NCBI RefSeq assembly: GCF_900089585.1
Contig: NZ_FLRH01000003.1
Span: 3,176,501-3,240,500, forward strand
Length of the DNA stretch: 64,000 nucleotides
From: Micromonospora sediminicola
GTDB lineage: Bacteria > Actinomycetota > Actinomycetes > Mycobacteriales > Micromonosporaceae
Reading direction: 5' to 3'
Under the pieces are notes generated by a model. It searched no databases. It was not told where the DNA came from and saw nothing but the letters and a program-made list of their open reading frames with translations. The position numbers and the translations under genes were made by a program. How positions within the stretch are numbered: position 1 is the stretch's first letter; each line of letters opens with the position of its first letter. Shown piece after piece: positions 1 through 6,979 of the stretch.

Positions 1-1
1 G

Positions 2-448
2 GCCGCCGGCACCCGGACCGTCGGCACCGACGAGTCGGTGACCGCGATCGGCTCCTACCGCTCGGAGAACGGGTCGCTGCAACTCATGCGTGGCTTCCTG
101 TTCGCCATCTCCGCGCTGGTCGTCGGCGCCTTCTTCACGGTCTGGACGATCCAGCGCAGCGGCGACGTCGCGGTCCTCAAGGCGCTCGGCGCCTCCACCG
201 CCGCGCTGCTGGTCGACGCGCTCGGCCAGGCCGGGATCCTGCTGGTCGGCGGGACCGTCGTGGGCACCGCCGTCGCCGCCGGGCTCGGCGCCGCCCTCTC
301 CGGCTCGGACGTGCCGTTCGTGCTGACCCCCGCCACCGTCGCGCTCCCGGCGGCGGTGATGGTGCTGCTCGGCACGGTCGGGGCCGCCCTGTCGGTGCGC
401 CGCATCACCTCCGTCGACCCGCTGACCGCCCTGGGGAGCGTCCGATGA
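2..448 (+). CDS. FtsX-type ABC transporter permease, C-terminal part (5' end outside window)
   Basis: The frame is open from the window edge, so only the last ~149 codons are present. Visible are about three hydrophobic segments (around FLFAISALVVGAFFTVW, AGILLVGGTVVGTAVAAGLG and ATVALPAAVMVLLGTVGAAL) and the closing motif SVRRITSVDPLTALG. That motif is typical of the end of MacB/LolC-type FtsX permeases, where the final helix is followed by a RxxxxDPxxAL tail. The stop overlaps the start of the ATPase (ATGA), so the two form one exporter or a lipid/lipoprotein/peptide mechanotransmission transporter. The substrate cannot be read from this fragment. Confidence 0.85.
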   Translation, partial: AAGTRTVGTDESVTAIGSYRSENGSLQLMRGFLFAISALVVGAFFTVWTIQRSGDVAVLKALGASTAALLVDALGQAGILLVGGTVVGTAVAAGLGAALSGSDVPFVLTPATVALPAAVMVLLGTVGAALSVRRITSVDPLTALGSVR

Positions 449-1137
449 GCCTCCACCTGACCGACGTCACACTCACCTATCCGGACGGGGACAACCGGCT
501 GACCGCGCTCGACCGTGTCACCCTGTCGGTGCCGAGGGGAAGCCTCACCGCCGTGGTCGGTCCCTCCGGCTCCGGCAAGTCGAGCCTGCTGGCGGTCGCC
601 GCCACGCTCGTCACCCCGGACACCGGGGGCGTCACCGTCGACGGCGTCGACACCACCGGCCTGAGCCGGGGCGCGCTCGCCGCCCTGCGCCGACGCGCGA
701 TCGGCATCGTCTTCCAGCAACCCAACCTGCTGCCCTCGCTCACCGCCACCGAGCAGCTCCAGGTCATGGCCACGTTGGACGGACGGCCGCCGGCCCGGGT
801 GCGGCGGCGGGCGGACGACCTGCTCGACGCGGTCGGTCTCGGCGCGCAGGCGGGACGGCGGCCGCATCAGCTCTCCGGCGGCCAGCGCCAGCGGGTGAAC
901 ATCGCCCGCGCGTTGGTGAACGACCCGGTGCTGCTGCTGGTCGACGAGCCGACCAGCGCGCTCGATCACGACCGGGGCGCCGCCGTGGTCGACCTGATCG
1001 CCCGGCTCACCCGCGAGCGGGGCACCGCCACCGTCCTGGTCACCCACGACCGGGACCACCTCACCGCCGCGGACCGCACGGTCGAGATGCGCGACGGCCG
1101 GCTCCACCCGGCGCCGGAGGTTCACCGCCTCCGCTAG
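445..1137 (+). CDS. ABC transporter ATP-binding protein, MacB/LolD type
   Basis: The 230-aa protein is the usual length of a stand-alone FtsX-partner ATPase. Walker A GPSGSGKSS lies near residues 39-47, the Q loop is in FQQPNLLPSLT, the signature is LSGGQRQR, Walker B is LLLVDEPTSALD and the switch His is in LVTHDRD. The start overlaps the stop of the upstream permease by 4 nt (ATGA), indicating translational coupling. It should energise the FtsX permease; such pairs export peptides or lipids, or confer resistance to membrane-active compounds. Nothing here identifies the substrate. Confidence 0.9.
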   Translation: MSLHLTDVTLTYPDGDNRLTALDRVTLSVPRGSLTAVVGPSGSGKSSLLAVAATLVTPDTGGVTVDGVDTTGLSRGALAALRRRAIGIVFQQPNLLPSLTATEQLQVMATLDGRPPARVRRRADDLLDAVGLGAQAGRRPHQLSGGQRQRVNIARALVNDPVLLLVDEPTSALDHDRGAAVVDLIARLTRERGTATVLVTHDRDHLTAADRTVEMRDGRLHPAPEVHRLR

Positions 1138-1191
1138 CGGTCCACCACCGGGGCCGCCGCGATCGGCCGCCGCGCCCTACACTCCTGCCTC

Positions 1192-2505
1192 GTGTCGACG
1201 ACGATCATGCCGCCGGGCAGGTGTGCCGGCTGTGGCCACGAGCTGGTCTCGGCGGCGCCCGAGAGCGCCTCCTGGTGCCCGGGGTGCCTGTGGAACCTGG
1301 ACGCGTACGACCCCGCGTTGGCGCCCTGGCGGGGGACGAAGCTGGTCGGGCGATGGGGGTTCCGGCGGGGTCTGCGGATCGACCGGGCGACCCGCGCGGA
1401 GCTGTCGGCGGATCCCGACGCCGGCCCGCCCGAGACGTCCTCCGGCGAGATCTGGCTGTCGGCGGTCTCGGTGGCGCTGGGGCTGGTCGGGGCGGTCGCG
1501 GTGGGCTACCTCGGCTGGCTCTTCCTGGCCAGTGGCCTGCCCACCGGCGTGCGGGTGGCGTTCGCGCTCCCCGCCGTGCTCGTGCTGCTGCTCGTGAAGC
1601 CCGCCTTCGGGCGGGTGCCCCGCGCGGGCGTGCTCAGCGAGCGGGACGCGCCCCAGCTGCACCGCCTGGTGGGCGAGGTGGCCCGGGCGGCGGGCACGCC
1701 GGTCCCGGACGTGATCTGCGCCGACCTGAGCATCAACGCGGGCGTCGCCCGGTTGGGTTGGCGACAGCGGTCGGTGCTCGTCATCGGGGTTCCGCTGTGG
1801 GTGATGCTGCCGCGCCCCGCCCGGGTCGCGCTCCTGGCCCACGAGCTGGGACACCTCGCCAACGGGGATCCACGACGGGTCCGCAGGACGCTGCTGGCGC
1901 GCACGTTCGGCGCCCGGGCGGTGGCGGCCACCGGCGGACGGAACCCGTGGCTGCGCGCGGTGCACGGCGCCGACTCCGTGGCCGTGCACGGCGGTGGCCT
2001 CGCCACCCTGCTCTCGCTCGGGGTGCACGCGCTCCTGGGACTGGTGAACGTCCTCGGCGCCACCGCGCAACTGCTCGTCGACAGCGTCGCGATGCCGGAC
2101 AGCCGACGGGCCGAGTACCGGGCGGACCTGATGGCGCGCCGGGTGGCGGGCACGGACGCGTTCCTCCGGTCCTGTGAGGTCGTCCTGCTCGCCGACCGCG
2201 TCTGGTCCGAGCTGTGGCACCTGGCGCCCACCATCGACGGTGAGCGGCTCGAACCGATGGCGGCCGAGCTACGTGAGCACCTGGCGCCGAAGCTCCCGCT
2301 GGCCCGCCAGCTCACCCGGCGCGGCACCGACCTGTGGAGCACCCATCCCGCCGAGGACCAGCGGATGCGGCTGGTCGAGGCCCTTCCCCGGGTCGACGGG
2401 ACGCTGCACGTCGACGAGAGCCGTTGGGTCGAGCTGGACCGGGAGCTGGCGCCGTGGCGCCGGGCCGTCCACCACGTCCTGCTCGGCACCCGGGACCGCT
2501 ACTGA
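1192..2505 (+). CDS. M48-family zinc metalloprotease with N-terminal zinc ribbon
   Basis: The 437-aa protein starts at GTG. An N-terminal zinc ribbon has CxxC at residues 11-14 and CPGC at 29-32. Two membrane helices follow (about 86-136), then an M48 domain with the zinc/catalytic motif HELGH at 217-221. The likely third zinc ligand, Glu in RRAEYRADLMA, is near 309. M48 (HtpX/Ste24-type) proteases cleave membrane or misfolded proteins with the active site facing the cytosol. The zinc-ribbon fusion is common in actinobacterial membrane proteins of unknown partner. It follows the ABC pair by 54 nt, in the same direction but not necessarily the same transcript. Confidence 0.85.
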   Translation: MSTTIMPPGRCAGCGHELVSAAPESASWCPGCLWNLDAYDPALAPWRGTKLVGRWGFRRGLRIDRATRAELSADPDAGPPETSSGEIWLSAVSVALGLVGAVAVGYLGWLFLASGLPTGVRVAFALPAVLVLLLVKPAFGRVPRAGVLSERDAPQLHRLVGEVARAAGTPVPDVICADLSINAGVARLGWRQRSVLVIGVPLWVMLPRPARVALLAHELGHLANGDPRRVRRTLLARTFGARAVAATGGRNPWLRAVHGADSVAVHGGGLATLLSLGVHALLGLVNVLGATAQLLVDSVAMPDSRRAEYRADLMARRVAGTDAFLRSCEVVLLADRVWSELWHLAPTIDGERLEPMAAELREHLAPKLPLARQLTRRGTDLWSTHPAEDQRMRLVEALPRVDGTLHVDESRWVELDRELAPWRRAVHHVLLGTRDRY

Positions 2506-2511
2506 CGGAGA

Positions 2512-2541
2512 TTGACACACGAACTGTGCTTCGTGAATAAT
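2512..2541 (+). promoter_or_regulatory. Sigma-70-like promoter for the terC riboswitch transcript
   Basis: TTGACA at 2512-2517 is a perfect -35 hexamer, and AATAAT at 2536-2541 (or GAATAA at 2535-2540) is a good -10 at 17-18 bp spacing. It is the AT-richest patch in the neighbourhood. Predicted transcription start near 2548 lies exactly at the beginning of the riboswitch fold. Confidence 0.7.
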
Positions 2542-2548
2542 GGAGCGT

Positions 2549-2656
2549 AGTTCGAGGGGGAGTACCCGCCACCGGACGCGCGGTCGTCAGGACGGACCCA
2601 CCACGGGTCCCGGCCGCGCGGGCCGCCCGCGCGGCGGTCCGGGGAGACCTTCGACC
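2549..2656 (+). promoter_or_regulatory. yybP-ykoY (Mn2+-sensing) riboswitch upstream of terC
   Basis: Two hallmark conserved elements of this class are present about 80 nt apart: GGGGGAGTA (2556-2564, loop L1) and GAGACCTTCGA (2644-2654, loop L3). The closing P1 helix forms between TCGAGGG (2552-2558) and CCTTCGA (2648-2654), 7 bp with one G-U. GC-rich intervening sequence can form P2-P4. Known members bind Mn2+ and activate Mn2+ exporters or TerC/Alx-family genes, and this one sits 45 nt before a TerC gene. A ribosome site GGAGGG (2685-2690) lies beyond the aptamer, so control could be at translation or at a terminator. Confidence 0.8.
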
Positions 2657-2700
2657 CGTTCGCCGGCGACCAGCCGGCCCGGTCGGAGGGAGCGCCGCGC

Positions 2701-3654
2701 GTGTCCGTACCCCTGTGGGCCTGGTTGGCCCTGACCGCCGCGATCGCCGTGATGCTGGCGGTCGACCTGTTCCTGCACCGGGACAACCACGTCATCGGCT
2801 TCCGTGAGGCGGCCGTGTGGTCGGCGGTCTGGATCGCCGCCGGCCTGGCGTTCGGTGTCGTGTTGTGGCTGTGGCAGGGCGACGAGGCCGCCGGCGCCTA
2901 CTACGCCGGCTACCTGATCGAGAAGGCGCTGTCGGTGGACAACGTCTTCGTCTTCGCGCTGGTCTTCACCTACTTCGCGGTCCCGGCCGCGTACCAGCAC
3001 AAGGTGCTGTTCTGGGGCGTCATCGGCGCGCTGCTGTTCCGGCTGGTGTTCATCTTCGTCGGCGCCGGGCTGCTGGAGACGTTCTTCTGGACCGCCTACG
3101 TCTTCGGCCTGTTCCTCGTCTGGACCGGCTGGAAGATGGCCTTCCGGCACGACGCCGAGATGCGTCCCCAGCGCAACCTCGTCGTCCGCGCCGTGCGCCG
3201 GGTCATCCCCACCGACGCCCGCTACCACGGCGACAGGTTCTTCACCCGACTCGACGGCAGGCGCGTCGCGACGCTGCTGTTCGTGGTGCTCGTGGCCGTC
3301 GAGGCCACCGACCTGATCTTCGCGATCGACTCCGTCGCCGCCATCCTGGCGATCACCACCAGCACGTTCATCGTCTGGACCGCCAACGCGTTCGCCGTGC
3401 TCGGTCTGCGCAGCCTCTACTTCTGCCTCGCCGGCCTGCTGCGTCGTTTCGTGCACCTGCACTACGGACTGGCGTTCCTGCTCGCCTTCGCCGGGGTCAA
3501 GCTGATCCTCTCCGAGACCCCGGTCGGCAAGCTGCCCATCCCGCTGACCCTCGGCGTCATCGTCGCCACCCTCGCCGTCTCCATCGGATGGAGCCTGGCG
3601 ACCACCCGGGGCGCCGACGCGCCGGCGACGGTCCGGTCGGACGAGGGTCGCTGA
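2701..3654 (+). CDS. TerC/Alx-family integral membrane protein
   Basis: A 317-aa polytopic protein with about eight or nine membrane helices. It carries the two TerC signature segments with acidic residues buried in helices: EKALSVDNVFVFA (around residues 76-88) and EATDLIFAIDSVAAI (around 201-215). Family members are linked to Mn2+ export, metal loading of exported proteins, tellurite resistance and alkaline response. GTG start with GGAGGG 10 nt upstream. The preceding Mn2+ riboswitch supports a role in manganese homeostasis rather than tellurite resistance. A strong hairpin follows the gene, so it is probably monocistronic. Confidence 0.9.
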   Translation: MSVPLWAWLALTAAIAVMLAVDLFLHRDNHVIGFREAAVWSAVWIAAGLAFGVVLWLWQGDEAAGAYYAGYLIEKALSVDNVFVFALVFTYFAVPAAYQHKVLFWGVIGALLFRLVFIFVGAGLLETFFWTAYVFGLFLVWTGWKMAFRHDAEMRPQRNLVVRAVRRVIPTDARYHGDRFFTRLDGRRVATLLFVVLVAVEATDLIFAIDSVAAILAITTSTFIVWTANAFAVLGLRSLYFCLAGLLRRFVHLHYGLAFLLAFAGVKLILSETPVGKLPIPLTLGVIVATLAVSIGWSLATTRGADAPATVRSDEGR

Positions 3655-3666
3655 CGACGGATCCGC

Positions 3667-3700
3667 GCCCGGTCCCCGGCGGTCGAGCCGGGGGCCGGGC
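3667..3700 (+). terminator. GC-rich hairpin terminator after terC
   Basis: Left arm 3667-3680 pairs with right arm 3687-3700 over 14 positions with one G-U around a 6-nt loop. There is no T tract, as is usual for actinobacterial terminators. It lies 12 nt after the terC stop. Confidence 0.65.
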
Positions 3701-3792
3701 GGCCCGCGTCGTGCCCTAGACTCGGCGCAGCGTCGCGTGTCGGTGGCAGGCCGTGTCAGGCATGGAGGCGCCGGACCGGAGGGAGCACGACG

Positions 3793-3831
3793 ATGAAGAT
3801 CGCCGTCCCTTCGCCCTCTCCCCGTGGGTGA
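3793..3831 (+). other. 12-codon leader mini-ORF overlapping the hemerythrin start
   Basis: ATG at 3793 has a good ribosome site (GGAGGGAG around 3778-3785) and encodes MKIAVPSPSPRG before TGA at 3829-3831. The hemerythrin GTG at 3824 lies inside it in another frame and has no Shine-Dalgarno sequence of its own. This fits translational coupling through a leader peptide. Alternatively it marks a frameshift between a lost original N-terminus and the hemerythrin domain. Confidence 0.4.
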
Positions 3832-4294
3832 GGGTGAGCAGACCAGGCTGGTGGCCTGGAGTCAGGAGATGCGCGCCGTCCACGAGCGGCTGCGCGAGGC
3901 GCTGCGGGTGACGCGGCAGTCGTTGGCCGGCGGCACGCCGGCGGAGCCCGCGACGCGGGACCTGCTGCTGTTCTGTCACGGGTTCTGTGCCGCGCTGACC
4001 GCGCACCACGAGGGCGAGGACCGGGAGCTGTTCCCGGCGATCGCGCGGCACCACCCCGAGCTGCGGGAAACCCTGCACCAGTTGCGGCAGGACCACTCGA
4101 TGATCGGGCACCTGCTCGCCGGCCTGAGCGCCGCGGTGACCCGGGACGCCCCGCCGGAGGAGTTGGGCCGGCACCTGGAGGGGGTGGCCGCGATCATGGA
4201 GTCGCACTTCCGGTACGAGGAACGGCGACTGCTCACCGTGCTGGAGACGCTGGCGCTGGACGCCGACCCGGCCGACGTGCTGGGCCCCCTGTGA
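3824..4294 (+). CDS. Hemerythrin HHE-domain protein
   Basis: A 156-aa all-helical protein carrying the His/Glu pattern of an HHE cation-binding domain: HERLREAL near the N-terminus, then CHGFCAALTAHHEGEDRELFP, RQDHSMIGHLL and ESHFRYEERRL. These residues can make a di-iron site. Related actinobacterial proteins act in oxygen, nitric oxide or iron sensing, storage or redox protection. The start is uncertain: GTG at 3824 lies inside a 12-codon ORF with a much better ribosome site. A bidirectional hairpin follows, so it is probably a single-gene transcript. Confidence 0.85.
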   Translation: MGEGEQTRLVAWSQEMRAVHERLREALRVTRQSLAGGTPAEPATRDLLLFCHGFCAALTAHHEGEDRELFPAIARHHPELRETLHQLRQDHSMIGHLLAGLSAAVTRDAPPEELGRHLEGVAAIMESHFRYEERRLLTVLETLALDADPADVLGPL

Positions 4295-4299
4295 CGACA

Positions 4300-4339
4300 G
4301 GTCGTGGCCCGGCGGGATGCGCGCCGCCGGGCCACGACC
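4300..4339. terminator. Bidirectional hairpin between convergent hemerythrin and secreted-protein genes
   Basis: GGTCGTGGCCCGGCGG (4300-4315) pairs perfectly, 16 bp, with 4324-4339 around an 8-nt loop. It lies between convergent stops at 4294 and 4355, so it can serve both genes. Confidence 0.75.
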
Positions 4340-4354
4340 CGAGCCGGAGGGCCG

Positions 4355-5203
4355 TCAGTTCAGACCGCAGGTGGCCAGCGCGTCCAGGTTCGGGCGTGCC
4401 GCGCCGACCCGGTTGAAGGCGATCTCGATGCGGTCGAGGGCGGCGGTGCGCTTGCTCCTGAGCGGTCCGAGGACGGCGTTGTCCACGAAGTTCGGCCCGC
4501 CCTCGGGGCGGACGGCGAGCCGGGCCAGCCGGGCGTTCGCCTCGTCGATCTGCTTGTCCAGCGTGGCCAGCTCGGCCTGGACCTGGGCCGCGGCCGCCGC
4601 CGGGACGGCCGGCAGCTGGACCCGGGGACAGTTCACCGTCCGGGCCGCACCGGATGCCGCACCATCGTTCTGGCCGCCCGCGTTGCCGTTCTGACCGCCC
4701 GCGTTGCCGTTCTGACCGCCCGCGTTGCCGTTCTGACCGGCGGCGTTGCCGTTGACCGCGCTCGGCACGCCTGGCGCGTTCAGGCCGCAGGTGGCCAGCG
4801 CGTCCAGGTTCGGACGTGCCGCGCCGATCCGGTTGAAGGCGATCTCGATGCGGTCGAGGGCGGCGGTGCGCTTGCTCCTGAGCGGTCCGAGGACGGCGTT
4901 GTCCACGAAGTTCGGCCCGCCCTCGGGGCGGACCGCGAGCCGGGCCAACCGCTCGTTCTGCCGGGCGATCTCCTGATCCAGGTTGGCCAGCTCCCGCTCC
5001 ACCCCGGCGGCGGCCGCCGCGGGCACCGGGGGCAGCTTGTCGCGTACGGTCGGACAGTTCACGGTCTGCGCGGCGGCCGATGCGGCCGGGCGGGCGTTCT
5101 CGTCGGCGGACGCCAGTTGCAGCCCGCCGGCGAGCAGGAGCGCGGCGAGCGTGCCCACCCCGCCGAGTTTCAGGACCGCGGTGTTGCGCGTACCCCTGGC
5201 CAT
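4355..5203 (-). CDS. Secreted protein of two near-identical domains joined by an Asn-Gly-rich linker
   Basis: A 282-aa protein I cannot assign to a named family. A signal peptide (basic start, hydrophobic LAALLLAGGLQL, cleavage near ASA-DE) is followed by two copies of a ~95-residue helical unit. Each unit has an NCP start, a PVPAAAAAxVxxEL segment, a shared core (RLARLAVRPEGGPNFVDNAV onward) and the ending DALATCGLN, so each contains a pair of Cys that could form a disulfide. The units are joined by about four copies of NGNAGGQ. The core DNA recurs at exactly 420 bp spacing, almost without differences (60 of 60 over 4441-4500 versus 4861-4920). This indicates recent duplication or gene conversion. 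Transcribed divergently from the MocR gene. Confidence 0.8.
   Translation of the reverse strand: MARGTRNTAVLKLGGVGTLAALLLAGGLQLASADENARPAASAAAQTVNCPTVRDKLPPVPAAAAAGVERELANLDQEIARQNERLARLAVRPEGGPNFVDNAVLGPLRSKRTAALDRIEIAFNRIGAARPNLDALATCGLNAPGVPSAVNGNAAGQNGNAGGQNGNAGGQNGNAGGQNDGAASGAARTVNCPRVQLPAVPAAAAAQVQAELATLDKQIDEANARLARLAVRPEGGPNFVDNAVLGPLRSKRTAALDRIEIAFNRVGAARPNLDALATCGLN
4361..4540 (-). repeat. Copy A of a 420-bp-spaced internal duplication
   Basis: Matches 4781-4960 at constant 420-bp offset. Lines covering 4381-4500 differ at only two positions, and identity falls off beyond about 4525. It encodes the second domain of the secreted protein. Confidence 0.85.
4672..4755 (-). repeat. 21-bp tandem repeats encoding the NGNAGGQ linker
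   Basis: Four nearly identical 21-bp units (core GCGTTGCCGTTCTGACCG on the plus strand) encode four NGNAGGQ/NGNAAGQ heptads between the two duplicated domains. In-frame copy-number change by slippage would alter linker length without breaking the gene. Confidence 0.8.
4781..4960 (-). repeat. Copy B of the 420-bp-spaced internal duplication
   Basis: Partner of 4361-4540; encodes the first domain of the secreted protein. 4861-4920 is identical to 4441-4500. Confidence 0.85.
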
Positions 5204-5470
5204 GCACCTCTCCTTTGCTCGACCGGGAGGGTCGGCGCGGCGGTCGCGCCGCGCGGCCGCTCCCCGGTGCGAAGTGAGGACTCAGGAATCGTGCTCGTGC
5301 CCGCTCCGGCATCGCGGTTCCGGACGATGTCCACTGTCGGCAGGGGATACGGGCGCGGCCCCGAGATCGTTCAGCGCCCGCCCGAGGCGATCGCGCGTGG
5401 ATCACGAGGTCGGCGGCACGACCCGGGACTAGGATCGGGGTGGGGGATCACGGGCGGGGGAGCGGGTCGG

Positions 5471-6979
5471 GTGGGTGGGTCGCAGCTGCTTGTCGTGCTG
5501 GACCGGGACAGCTCGGTGCCGTTGCAGCAGCAGCTCTGCGACCAGATCAGCGGATCCGTGCGCAGCGGCCGACTGCGCGCCGGTGACCCGGTGCCGCCCA
5601 GCCGGGAGCTGGCCCACCAGCTCGGAGTCTCCCGCACCGTGGTGACCCGCGCGTACGAGCTGTTGCGGGCCAACGGGGTGCTCACCTCCCGCCGCGGCTC
5701 CGGCACCCGGGTCAGCGGCGCGGTGCCCGACCTGCCGCACCGCGACCCGCCGGCCCGGGCGCCGCTGCGGCCGGAGCCGCCGCTGCCCACCGACGCGGGC
5801 AGCCCGCTGTGGCGGCCGTGGGAGCCGGCGCCCATGCACCGGCCCGACGGCGCGTACGACTTCCGGCACGGCACGCCGGCGCTGGCCAGCTTCCCGGTGG
5901 CCCGGTGGCGGCAGTCGCTCGCCGAGGCGGTGAGCCGGGCCGACGCGGTGGCCCTGGGCTACGGCCCGGCCGAGGGCTCGCCGGCGTTGCGCGACCAGAT
6001 CGCGGCGTTGCTGCGGCGCAGCCGGGCCCTCGACGTCTCCCGCGAGCACACGATCGTGACCAGCGGCGCCACCCAGGCCATGGACATCCTGGTCCGGCAG
6101 CTCGTCGGCCCCGACGACGTGGTGGTGATCGAGGACCCGAGCCACACCGTGCTGCGGCAGATCTTCGGCTACTCCCGGGCGGCCGTGGTGCCGGTCCCGG
6201 TCGACGCCGAGGGGCTGCGGGTCGACGAGATCGCCGACCGGGTCCGCGGCCACGGCCTCGACCCGGCCCGGGTACGCCTGGTCTACGTCACCCCGTCGCA
6301 CCAGTTCCCGACCGGGTTCGTCATGTCGGAGCGGCGGCGGCGGGCGCTGCTGCGCTGGGCCCGCGAGCACGGCGTCACGGTGCTGGAGGACGACTACCAC
6401 AACGAGTTCAGCTTCGCCGCCGAGCGGCTGCCGTCGCTGGCCGCCGACCCGCAGGGCGCCGACGTGGCCTACGTCGGCAGCTTCAGCAAGACGCTGTTCC
6501 CCTCGCTGCGCATCGGCTACGCGGTCCTGCCGCCGCACCTGGTCCGGCCGTTCCTCGGCATCAAGTGGATCACCGACCGGCTGACCTCGACGCTCACCCA
6601 GGAGGCACTGGCCGAGTTCGTCGGCTCCGGCGCGTACGCCCGGCACATCGGCCGGATGGACCGGCTCTACCGGCAGCGCCGGGCCCGGCTGCTGGAGGCG
6701 CTCTACGAACACTTCGGCGCCGGCGTCCGCGTCTCCGGCGCGGCCGCCGGGCTGCACGTGCTGGTCACGCTCGGCGGCGCGCCCGGCGCCGACGAGACGG
6801 CGATCGTGCGCGCCGCCGCGGCGCGCGGCGTACGGGTCTATCCGGCCTCCGGCTACTTCGTCACCCACCCGCCGTCCGAGCCGACGTTCCTGATCGGGTA
6901 CGCGGCGCTGCCCACCACCCGGATCACCGAGGGAGTGGCGCTGCTGGCCGCCGCGGTGCGGGACGCGACGGCTCGGTGA
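5471..6979 (+). CDS. MocR-family regulator (GntR HTH + aminotransferase domain), left flank of the cluster
   Basis: A 502-aa protein. An N-terminal GntR-type winged helix (PLQQQLCDQISGSVRSG, PPSRELAHQLGVSRTVV) is fused to a fold-type I PLP aminotransferase-like domain. The PLP Lys is in YVGSFSKTLFPSLRIGY, and the acidic residue contacting the PLP ring is in VLEDDYHNEF. MocR/PdxR proteins bind direct-repeat operators and respond to PLP or PLP-amino acid adducts. I chose GTG 5471 because it has a GGGGGAG ribosome site and begins just before the HTH, although the frame is open far upstream. Its 3' end overlaps the convergent UbiD gene by 56 bp. Likely controls the neighbouring amino-acid-type cluster. 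Confidence 0.85.
   Translation: MGGSQLLVVLDRDSSVPLQQQLCDQISGSVRSGRLRAGDPVPPSRELAHQLGVSRTVVTRAYELLRANGVLTSRRGSGTRVSGAVPDLPHRDPPARAPLRPEPPLPTDAGSPLWRPWEPAPMHRPDGAYDFRHGTPALASFPVARWRQSLAEAVSRADAVALGYGPAEGSPALRDQIAALLRRSRALDVSREHTIVTSGATQAMDILVRQLVGPDDVVVIEDPSHTVLRQIFGYSRAAVVPVPVDAEGLRVDEIADRVRGHGLDPARVRLVYVTPSHQFPTGFVMSERRRRALLRWAREHGVTVLEDDYHNEFSFAAERLPSLAADPQGADVAYVGSFSKTLFPSLRIGYAVLPPHLVRPFLGIKWITDRLTSTLTQEALAEFVGSGAYARHIGRMDRLYRQRRARLLEALYEHFGAGVRVSGAAAGLHVLVTLGGAPGADETAIVRAAAARGVRVYPASGYFVTHPPSEPTFLIGYAALPTTRITEGVALLAAAVRDATAR

Noticed and set aside
55..1125. Long open frame on the minus strand opposite the ABC genes
   Set aside because: Its translation is rich in His, Arg, Gly and Gln without domain signals; it is a GC-driven shadow of the permease and ATPase genes.
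4672..4755. Possible CRISPR-like or regulatory repeat array
   Set aside because: The 21-bp units are contiguous, without spacers, and encode in-frame heptads of the secreted protein.
4304..5470. N-terminal extension of MocR1 by ~390 codons
   Set aside because: It runs antisense through the secreted-protein gene and has no family similarity; GTG 5471 precedes the HTH with a ribosome site.
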